Shown: piece after piece, positions 20,759-27,231 of the stretch | Position numbering within the stretch: the first letter of the stretch is position 1 | Layout: each line of letters begins with the position of its first letter | DNA from: a virus | IMG/VR virus record: IMGVR_UViG_3300042465_001780 | Span: 1 to 47,842 of that record | Strand: one strand, 5' to 3' | Length of the DNA: 47,842 bases | Made by a program: the position numbers and the translations under genes | The notes under the pieces: generated by a model | What the model saw: the letters and a program-made list of their open reading frames with translations, nothing else | Databases searched by the model: none | Told to the model about the DNA's origin: nothing

Positions 20759-22657
20759 TTGTCCCTAATTACCCTTGACTTCGAGACGTTTTACTCAAAG
20801 TCTTTCAGTCTGACCCGATTCCCTACAGAAGAATACATCCGCTCGAATGAATTCGAGGTGATTGGCGTTGCCGTTAAAGTTGACGATGGCAAGCCTGTGT
20901 GGTACTCAGGCAACCGAGAGGCATTGCGTAAGACACTGCTGTCCTTTGACTGGCGCAACAGTACGTTGCTTTGTCACAACACTATGTTTGATGGCGCGAT
21001 TCTTAAATGGTTCTTTGGTATCTCGCCCAAGTTCTATCTTGATACCTTGTGCATGGCAAGGGCGGTTCATGGCGTAGAGGCCGGCGGCTCTCTCGCGGCC
21101 TTGGCTGAGAGGTATGAGATTGGTAAGAAGGGTACTGAGGTTGTTGAGGCAATCGGCAAGTACCTGATTGACTTTACGCCCGAGGACTTGGCGCAGTATG
21201 GTGAGTACTGCAAGAACGACGTGCAGTTAACCTTTGACCTTTTCGCAAGGCTTGCAACTAAATTCCCCGCGAGTGAGTTACAACTGATAGATATGACAAT
21301 ACGGATGTTCACACATCCCAAGCTCATTCTTGATGAGCCTCTACTGCATGAGCGATTAGAGTTATTGAAGAAAGAAAAGAACGAACTGCTGGCTTCGCTC
21401 AAGGAAAGTATGGAGTGCGAGGATGAGGAGGCGGTGCGCAAGAAACTGTCAAGTGGTAAACAGTTTGCCGACGTACTGCGGTCGTTCGGTGTCGAGCCTA
21501 AGATGAAGACTAGCAAGACAACCGGAAAACCCACGCTAGCCCTTGCCAAGGGTGACCCCGAGTTTATTGAGTTGATCGAGCATGAAAACACATTCATTCA
21601 GCACCTCTGTGCTGTGCGCCTTGGTACGAAGTCAACGATCGAGGAGTCACGCATTCAGCGGTTCATTGACATTGGCATCCGCAACAAGGGCGCATTGCCT
21701 ATACCTCTAAAGTATTATGGTGCGCATACAGGGCGGTGGGCAGGCTACGACAAGGTTAACTTTCAGAATCTACCTAGCCGTGACCCCAAGAAGAAAGCCC
21801 TTAAACGTGCGGTAAGAGCGCCAGAAGGTTACGTCGTTATCAACTGTGACTCTTCTCAGATTGAGGCTAGGGTGCTGGCTTGGCTATCAGGACAGACTGA
21901 TCTAGTAAAAGCGTTTGCAGACAAAGAAGACGTGTACAAGATCATGGCATCAAAGATCTATAAGAAACCTATAGAAGAGATAAACAAAGATGAGAGGTTT
22001 GTGGGTAAGACTACGATTCTTGGCGCAGGGTATGGCATGGGTGGTAAGAAGTTCGTGATGCAACTCAAAGGCATGGGGCGCACCCTTACCGAGTCAGAGG
22101 GTTCAACAATCATTGACGTGTACCGCGAGACCTACCCTAGCATTAAAAACTTGTGGAAGGAAGGCGATACTGTTCTTAATAAGATGATTGATAAAACCTT
22201 CGAGGAAGATACAAGTTTGTACTTTGGTGAACACAAGTGTGTCTTAGTAGACGAAGACGGGATTACCCTACCCAATGGTTTAGGTATCCGCTATAAGAAT
22301 CTACGCAAGGAAGATGAGACTATTGTGTCCGAGGTGGAGGATGAGGCTGACATAACTAAGAGCCGGACTGTCTATGACTCTCGCAAGGGTTCTGTATCTA
22401 TTTGGGGTGGCACGTTCGTAGAGAACGTGGTGCAAGCCCTAGCAAGGATCATCGTGGGCGAACAGATGGTTCAGATAAACAAGTACTATCAGGTTGTGCT
22501 GACTGTGCATGACGCGGCAGTTGTTGTCGTGCCGGAAGACGAGGCAGAGAAGGCGGTAGAGATAATAACTGGTCTCATGTCTACGCCTCCAGCGTGGGCG
22601 AGTGGACTGCCTGTCGCGTGTGAAGCTGAATTTGCAGAAAGGTACGGAGACTGTTAA
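20759..22657 (+). CDS. DNA polymerase, family A, with 3'-5' exonuclease
   Basis: Encodes 632 residues from TTG 20759. GGAG (20749-20752) is 6 bases upstream and the frame has no suitable early ATG. Exonuclease: LDFETF (Exo I, residues about 6-11), CHNTMFDGAI (Exo II) and YCKNDVQLT (Exo III). Polymerase: motif A NCDSSQIEARVLAW (about 361), motif B KTTILGAGYGMGGKKF (about 417, O-helix) and motif C TVHDAAVV (about 582). No 5'-3' exonuclease domain, as usual for phage enzymes. It replicates the phage genome with the primase-helicase at 27232. Length is normal. The TTG start and preceding terminator should keep expression low. Confidence 0.95.
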   Translation: MSLITLDFETFYSKSFSLTRFPTEEYIRSNEFEVIGVAVKVDDGKPVWYSGNREALRKTLLSFDWRNSTLLCHNTMFDGAILKWFFGISPKFYLDTLCMARAVHGVEAGGSLAALAERYEIGKKGTEVVEAIGKYLIDFTPEDLAQYGEYCKNDVQLTFDLFARLATKFPASELQLIDMTIRMFTHPKLILDEPLLHERLELLKKEKNELLASLKESMECEDEEAVRKKLSSGKQFADVLRSFGVEPKMKTSKTTGKPTLALAKGDPEFIELIEHENTFIQHLCAVRLGTKSTIEESRIQRFIDIGIRNKGALPIPLKYYGAHTGRWAGYDKVNFQNLPSRDPKKKALKRAVRAPEGYVVINCDSSQIEARVLAWLSGQTDLVKAFADKEDVYKIMASKIYKKPIEEINKDERFVGKTTILGAGYGMGGKKFVMQLKGMGRTLTESEGSTIIDVYRETYPSIKNLWKEGDTVLNKMIDKTFEEDTSLYFGEHKCVLVDEDGITLPNGLGIRYKNLRKEDETIVSEVEDEADITKSRTVYDSRKGSVSIWGGTFVENVVQALARIIVGEQMVQINKYYQVVLTVHDAAVVVVPEDEAEKAVEIITGLMSTPPAWASGLPVACEAEFAERYGDC

Positions 22658-22693
22658 TATTTAGCTCTCTAAAAACTTTAGTAAGGATTCAGT

Positions 22694-23353
22694 ATGCAAG
22701 AAATTAAATGGTCTTATTCAGGTCTCAAAGACTTTGTTAACTGCCCACGGCAGTACAACGAGGTTAAAGTCCTCAAGCGTTACGAGAAGAAAGCCACAGT
22801 CGAGATGCGTTATGGGACTCAAGTCCACAGTGCGCTAGAAGACTACGTGAAGGAGGGTAAACCCTTAGCTAAGAACTACGAACACTTTGCCAAACAGCTA
22901 GACCCCCTGCGTGACATGGAAGGCGTCAAGTACCCCGAGTACCGCATGGCACTAACCATAAACAGACAACCCTGTACTTTTGGCGCAAAGGATTACTGGG
23001 TGCGTGGCATTGCTGACTTGATGGTGGTCGATGGTGATCAAGGCTATATCGTTGACTATAAAACCGGAAGCAACAAGTACCCCGATCCCAAACAGCTTCA
23101 ACTCATGGCGCTGATGGGGTTTGAGTATTTCCCCGAGGTCACGCATTTCAAGGCAGGACTTTTGTTTGTTGCTCACAACGATTTCGTGACTTCTGAATAT
23201 CAGCGTGAGAAAATCGACAAGTACTGGGATGACTTTGCGCCCCAACTAAAACGTCTGCAACTCTCGTACGAGAATGGCGTGTGGCAAGAGAACCCTACAC
23301 CACTTTGCGGTTGGTGTCCGGTGTCTGACTGCACCCACTACAAGGGGAAGTAA
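22694..23353 (+). CDS. RecB/Cas4-like PD-(D/E)xK exonuclease with Cys cluster
   Basis: Encodes 219 residues with AAGGA before ATG. Fold markers: WSYSGLKDFVNCPRQY at the N-terminus, GTQVHSALEDY (His45), VRGIADLMVV (Asp108), YIVDYKTGS (Asp121, Lys123) and a QLQLMAL motif. Cys17 plus Cys205, Cys208 and Cys213 match the one-plus-three iron-sulfur ligands of Cas4 and AddB nucleases. Probable role: DNA end resection or recombination during replication. It lies between polymerase and helicase. There is no CRISPR array or other Cas gene nearby, so an adaptation role is not supported. Confidence 0.88.
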   Translation: MQEIKWSYSGLKDFVNCPRQYNEVKVLKRYEKKATVEMRYGTQVHSALEDYVKEGKPLAKNYEHFAKQLDPLRDMEGVKYPEYRMALTINRQPCTFGAKDYWVRGIADLMVVDGDQGYIVDYKTGSNKYPDPKQLQLMALMGFEYFPEVTHFKAGLLFVAHNDFVTSEYQREKIDKYWDDFAPQLKRLQLSYENGVWQENPTPLCGWCPVSDCTHYKGK

Positions 23354-23550
23354 TGGCTAGCGAAACTTGGTACTATATTAAAGATGGCTTTCTCTATCGA
23401 CACAAAGAAAATGATGGGTACACAGTTATGCGAAGAGGACTAGAGCCTGTTGATACACGCTTGTGTACTGTTGAAAGAGCAGAGGCCGAATACCCCAAAG
23501 AACTTGACAGAGCATTAAAGGATACATATGGCATACGTCAACAAGCCTAG
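23353..23550 (+). CDS. Unknown small protein
   Basis: Encodes 65 residues, starting in the stop codon of the nuclease gene (TAATG) with GGGGAAG upstream. Sequence MASETWYYIKDGFLYRHKENDGYTVMRRGLEPVDTRL..., strand-rich and soluble. The 3' end overlaps the next gene by 23 bases. No family recognised. Confidence 0.68.
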   Translation: MASETWYYIKDGFLYRHKENDGYTVMRRGLEPVDTRLCTVERAEAEYPKELDRALKDTYGIRQQA

Positions 23551-23842
23551 ACCCTACAAGAAAGAATATGAGCAACAAGTTGCTCGTGGCGAACATGAGC
23601 GTCGCATGGAACGTCAGCGTGGTCGTCGTTCAATCGACAAGACCGGAGATGATGCTAACGGCAATGGCAAAGCTGATCGACGTGAGGGCAAAGATGTGTC
23701 GCACGTTAAAGCTTTAGACAAAGGCGGCTTGAACAAAGATGGCTTGCGCATTCAAAGCGTGGCAAAGAATCGTTCATTCAAACGCGACTCTAAGGGAAAC
23801 CTCGTATCAGAAACAAGCAAAAAAGAACGAAAGAAAACTTGA
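23528..23842 (+). CDS. Unknown basic protein of aquatic-phage type
   Basis: Encodes 104 residues, highly basic. Arg/Lys-rich start (MAYVNKPRPYKKEYEQQ, RRMERQRGRR), then GDDANGNGKADRREGKDVSHVKALDKGG and SVAKNRSFKRDSKGNL. I recall short proteins with HVKxLxKGG...KNRSF in pelagiphages and cyanophages, near polymerase or helicase genes and sometimes likened to HNH proteins. A complete HNH site is not present. Probable DNA-binding protein. Its TGA stop is embedded in the -35 box of promoter P6. Confidence 0.7.
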   Translation: MAYVNKPRPYKKEYEQQVARGEHERRMERQRGRRSIDKTGDDANGNGKADRREGKDVSHVKALDKGGLNKDGLRIQSVAKNRSFKRDSKGNLVSETSKKERKKT

Positions 23843-23866
23843 CAAACTAAATATTGCCCATATACT
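23839..23866 (+). promoter_or_regulatory. Promoter P6 (strong sigma70 type)
   Basis: Perfect -35 TTGACA (23839-23844), 16-base spacer, -10 TATACT (23861-23866). The predicted start, near 23873, is the first base of a GTGACT/AGTCAC stem. It drives helicase, downstream unknown protein, SSB-like, HTH and primase genes. Confidence 0.85.
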
Positions 23867-23872
23867 TTAGAT

Positions 23873-24018
23873 GTGACTGTAAGGCGAGGGTGAGTCACAG
23901 GGGGATTTGTCGTTAGGTGTTTCACCCCATTAACTTCGTCAGTCAAGCGGCATCGCGGACTCCCCGCATACTTTCAGATGCGTCAGGCTTGACACCAACA
24001 ATTTAGTTCAAGGATAGT
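23873..24018 (+). ncRNA. Structured 146-base 5' leader of the helicase operon
   Basis: No gene fits here. Three folded parts can be drawn by eye. (1) GTGACT 23873-23878 with AGTCAC 23893-23898 at the RNA 5' end. (2) GGTG/CACC hairpin at 23916-23926. (3) A nested element at 23942-23993: outer 7-bp stem GTCAAGC/GCTTGAC, middle GCATC (23950-23954) with GATGC (23977-23981), inner GCGG (23955-23958) with CCGC (23964-23967). ACCA follows the outer stem directly. AAGGA and ATG 24019 lie 25 bases further. It may be a regulatory leader or a tRNA-like mimic. The element is too short (52 bases) for a tRNA. Confidence 0.6.
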
Positions 24019-25596
24019 ATGCAAGTAGTTTTAGATAGCGCAGTGAAATTCAAAGCCCCGACTGAAGAGGCTGAGTTCATCTGCAAGTGTATCGAGAAGA
24101 GTGAAATTCTAAACACTGAATCAGGATTGTCTGAAGTGTTAGTTAATTGGGAACTGCCCGAGATGGAGCGCCTTGCTACTCTCGTACCGCGTGATGTAAA
24201 AGTTCCCTCACCGATACTCAAGGAATACAACTGGCCGGGTTTGTTCCAACCTTTCGTTCACCAAAAAGAAACATCAGAGTTTCTTTCTTTGCGCAGACGC
24301 GCATTCTGTTTTAACGAAGCAGGCACAGGCAAAACATCTGCCGCGATATGGGCGGCTGATTACCTAATGAACAAAGGCATTATCCGCAGAGTGCTGGTGA
24401 TTTGCCCTCTTTCCATTATGTTTTCTGCGTGGCAAGCTGATCTGTTCAAGACAGCAATGCACCGCACATGTGGCGTAGCGCATGGCTCTGCAAGCAAACG
24501 TAAAAAAATTATTGAGGGTGGCTACGACTTCGTTGTAATTAATTACGATGGCGTGGGCGTAGTGCAGAAAGAAATTTCAGAGGGCAACTTTGACCTCATC
24601 ATCATTGATGAAGCTAACGCATACAAAACAACGTCAACACAACGCTGGAAGATCCTTGCTCGCATCCTAAAGATGGATACATACCTATGGATGATGACAG
24701 GTACGCCTGCCTCGCAGTCTCCGCTTGACGCATTCGGTTTAGCCCGACTGGTTAATCCAAGCGGTGTACCTAAATTCGTAACGGCGTGGCGCGATAAAGT
24801 CATGCAGCAAGTGACTCGGTTCAAGTGGTTGCCAAAGAGTACTGCGCGTGACGCAGTTTTCAATGCACTTCAACCAGCCATTCGCTTTGAGAAAGCGCAG
24901 TGCCTTGATTTGCCTGATGTTGTTTACCAGATTAGGGAAGTCCCTCTGACACCTCAAGCTCAAAAGTTTTATCGTGACCTGAAGAAGGACATGCTAATCA
25001 AAGCGGCAGGAGAGCAGATCAGCACTGTCAATGCCGCGGCAAGCCTTACGAAGCTATTGCAGATCTCGGGTGGCGCAGTTTACACCGATAGTGGTGAAGT
25101 TGTTGAGTTTGACATTTCACCACGCAAGCAAGCGTTGAAGGAAGTTTTAGAAGAGACAAAGCATAAGGTGATTGTGTTTGTGCCGTATCGACACACAATT
25201 ATAGTCGTCAGTAATTTTTTAACTCAGGAGGGATACACAAACGAAATCATTTCAGGAAGCGTATCAGCGCGAGAGCGCGGTGAAATCTTTAATAGGTTTC
25301 AGACAGCAACAGACCCGCGTGTGCTAATCATTCAACCACAAGCGGCATCACATGGCGTAACACTTACCGCGGCTAACACAGTTGTGTTTTGGTCGCCCGT
25401 TATGTCAGTGGAAACATATTTGCAGTGCATTGCACGAATGGATCGTTACGGTCAACAAAACAAAATGACGGTTGTACATCTTCAAGGCTCAGAAGTTGAG
25501 CGCAAAGTTTTTGAGATGTTGCAAAACAAAGTTGACTTGCACGATAAATTAGTTGATCTGTATAAATTTGAATTGGAGATTGAAGACAATGGTTAA
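24019..25596 (+). CDS. SNF2/DEAD-like superfamily II helicase
   Basis: Encodes 525 residues with AAGGA before ATG. Motif I NEAGTGKTS (about 99-106), motif II IIIDEANAYK (about 195-204), motif III MMTGTP (about 226). The second RecA-like lobe has VIVFVPYRHT (IV), PQAASHGVTLTAANTVVFWS (V) and QCIARMDRYGQQNKM (VI, with the arginine fingers). The SHGVTLT...RMDRYGQ pattern is typical of SNF2-type translocases. Likely role: branch migration or remodelling of replication forks, as for T4 UvsW, or displacement of bound proteins. First gene after promoter P6. Confidence 0.92.
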   Translation: MQVVLDSAVKFKAPTEEAEFICKCIEKSEILNTESGLSEVLVNWELPEMERLATLVPRDVKVPSPILKEYNWPGLFQPFVHQKETSEFLSLRRRAFCFNEAGTGKTSAAIWAADYLMNKGIIRRVLVICPLSIMFSAWQADLFKTAMHRTCGVAHGSASKRKKIIEGGYDFVVINYDGVGVVQKEISEGNFDLIIIDEANAYKTTSTQRWKILARILKMDTYLWMMTGTPASQSPLDAFGLARLVNPSGVPKFVTAWRDKVMQQVTRFKWLPKSTARDAVFNALQPAIRFEKAQCLDLPDVVYQIREVPLTPQAQKFYRDLKKDMLIKAAGEQISTVNAAASLTKLLQISGGAVYTDSGEVVEFDISPRKQALKEVLEETKHKVIVFVPYRHTIIVVSNFLTQEGYTNEIISGSVSARERGEIFNRFQTATDPRVLIIQPQAASHGVTLTAANTVVFWSPVMSVETYLQCIARMDRYGQQNKMTVVHLQGSEVERKVFEMLQNKVDLHDKLVDLYKFELEIEDNG

Positions 25597-25990
25597 CATG
25601 GAAGAATTAGTAAAAGCATACTTGACAATTCGCAACGAACGTGAAAAACTCAAGGCATTATTTGAACAACAAGATGAAGCCCTCAAGGGCGACATGGAAG
25701 GTCTGGAGAAGGTAATGCTACAAGCTTGTAGTGAAGTCAATGCGGACAGCATCCGCACCCAACACGGCACAGTCATGCGTTCAGTCAAAGAACGTTTCTT
25801 CTGTACAGATTGGGACAACTTTAAAGAATTTGTTCTTGCGCATGGTGCAGTCGATTTGTTCGAGCGTCGCATCCATCAAAAGAACTTCAAAGAATTCATG
25901 TCTGAGCATAAGGACGATGGTCTACCGCCCGGAGTGAATGCCATGCGTGAGATGGCTATTACAGTACGTAAAGCCACTGAGCGCGTTTAA
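25589..25990 (+). CDS. Conserved phage protein of replication module, unknown
   Basis: Encodes 133 residues from ATG 25589, which overlaps the helicase 3' end by 8 bases; an earlier in-frame ATG lies deep in the helicase gene. The first 50 residues are charged coiled coil (LTIRNEREKLKALFEQQDEALKGDMEGLEKVMLQAC). Then come RTQHGTVMRSVKERFFCTDWDNFKEFV and a PPGVNAM tail. I recall this arrangement (coiled coil, T..GT, DW, PPGV) as a widespread family of unknown function beside phage recombination genes. Confidence 0.75.
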   Translation: MVNMEELVKAYLTIRNEREKLKALFEQQDEALKGDMEGLEKVMLQACSEVNADSIRTQHGTVMRSVKERFFCTDWDNFKEFVLAHGAVDLFERRIHQKNFKEFMSEHKDDGLPPGVNAMREMAITVRKATERV

Positions 25991-26022
25991 TTAAATCAGT
26001 TTTAAAACAGTCGGAGAAACAA

Positions 26023-26862
26023 ATGAGTAACGAACTCGCAAACTTTTTTGAGAATAACCCAGCCCTTATTGAACAGGGGCTTGACGAAGATACACTTGCT
26101 GTAGCAGGCGGTGCAACGAAAGGCTCTAAGCGCATTTCGATCAAGGGACGAGTGTTCCGCAAGATCGTTGGCGGCAAAGAAGTCAGCGTTAACGAAGAGA
26201 ATTGGATGAACGTCATCTTTGTAAAGATGGCACACGAAGCGTCACGTACTTGTTACGAAGGCGCGTATCGTGAGGGCGAGAAGACTGCACCTTCTTGCTG
26301 GTCTAGTGACTCTAAGAAGCCTGACCCATCTGTACCAACGCCGGCAGCGGCTTCGTGCGACAACTGCCCTAACTCTGTTAAGGGTAGCGGTCAGGGCGGT
26401 AACGGAACTAAGTGCAAGTTGTCATGGCGCACTGCCGTGGTGTTGCCTAACGATCCCGCAGGCGATGTGTATCAGTTGGTGTTGCCAGCGATGAGCGCGT
26501 TTGGTAAAGAGGAAAACGGCAGATGGCCTTTCCGCCCCTTCATTCAAATGTTGGCTAACAACAACGTGAGTGCAGGCAAGATCATTACCAAGATGCAATT
26601 CGATATCAAGGCTCCCGTGCCTCGCGTGTTGTTCTCTCCTGCTCAAGCAGTACCGCCTGAGTTGAAAGACACAATCATGAAGCAGAGCAAGAGCATGGCG
26701 GCAGAAAACGCTATCAAACTGACAGTGTTCCAAGCTGACTCACCCGATGAAGTTGAAGCACCTGCTTTAGCTGAACCCGTAAAGCGCGAGAGCGTGAAGA
26801 AGGCCGCTGTTGAACCCGTAGAGGATGCAACAGAGATCATCAAGAAGTGGACTAAAAAATAA
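26023..26862 (+). CDS. Possible ssDNA-binding protein
   Basis: Encodes 279 residues with CGGAGA before ATG. The core is strand-rich (RISIKGRVFRKIVGG, NWMNVIFVKMAHEASRTCYE, SWRTAVVLPND). It contains a Cys cluster CDNCPNSVKGSGQGGNGTKCK (about residues 108-128) that could bind zinc. The tail is acidic and Lys-mixed, ending in EIIKKWTKK. Helicase and primase lie on either side. Phage SSB-like proteins often combine an OB-type core with an acidic tail, so SSB is the best guess, but I see no decisive OB signature. Confidence 0.55.
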   Translation: MSNELANFFENNPALIEQGLDEDTLAVAGGATKGSKRISIKGRVFRKIVGGKEVSVNEENWMNVIFVKMAHEASRTCYEGAYREGEKTAPSCWSSDSKKPDPSVPTPAAASCDNCPNSVKGSGQGGNGTKCKLSWRTAVVLPNDPAGDVYQLVLPAMSAFGKEENGRWPFRPFIQMLANNNVSAGKIITKMQFDIKAPVPRVLFSPAQAVPPELKDTIMKQSKSMAAENAIKLTVFQADSPDEVEAPALAEPVKRESVKKAAVEPVEDATEIIKKWTKK

Positions 26863-26863
26863 T

Positions 26864-27181
26864 ATGGCACGACCCTACGGATTGGAATTACTGCAAGCCC
26901 TTGACAACGAAATGGATGGTCGGCTTGGTACTGAGTTAGCGCGTGTTTGTGTAAGAGCAAACTTACCTACTCAGCACCTTGCCCCTGTCTTCGGTGTATC
27001 GCGCATGACGATACACAGTTGGTTTCGTGGTAAGCCGATCCGTAGTGCCAGACATGGCGCTATTGAACGATTTATGAATAAGGTCGAGGAAGACATTAAG
27101 ACGGGGATTCTGCCAGCAGTTAATCTTAAGAAAGCAAAAGTCTATCTAGCCCAAGTTCGTAAGACATTCAAAAGCAAATAA
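26864..27181 (+). CDS. HTH DNA-binding protein
   Basis: Encodes 105 residues from ATG 26864, just after the previous stop; a longer frame starts inside the previous gene. Residues 22-60 fit a helix-turn-helix of the Cro/CI superfamily (ELARVCVRANLPTQHLAPVFGVSRMTIHSWFRGKPI), with GVSRMTIHSWFRG as recognition-helix region. Probable regulator of phage genes and a candidate binder of the heptamer array or of the ATCAG palindromes. No strong ribosome site, so it may depend on coupling. Confidence 0.78.
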   Translation: MARPYGLELLQALDNEMDGRLGTELARVCVRANLPTQHLAPVFGVSRMTIHSWFRGKPIRSARHGAIERFMNKVEEDIKTGILPAVNLKKAKVYLAQVRKTFKSK

Positions 27182-27192
27182 GTTTGCTAGTT

Positions 27193-27212
27193 GGGCGGGC
27201 TAGTTCCCGCCC
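27193..27212 (+). other. GC hairpin before the primase-helicase gene
   Basis: GGGCGGG (27193-27199), loop CTAGTT, CCCGCCC (27206-27212), 19 bases before ATG 27232. There is no T run. It could pause transcription, shield RNA or set translation of the primase gene, which lacks a clear Shine-Dalgarno. Confidence 0.6.
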
Positions 27213-27231
27213 TAATTGTCTCTGCGATCCA

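Noticed and set aside
23942-23996. Possible tRNA gene in the helicase leader
   Set aside because: The acceptor-like stem and ACCA are present, but the element has 52 bases and no recognisable D, anticodon and T arms together. Reported as a structured leader instead.
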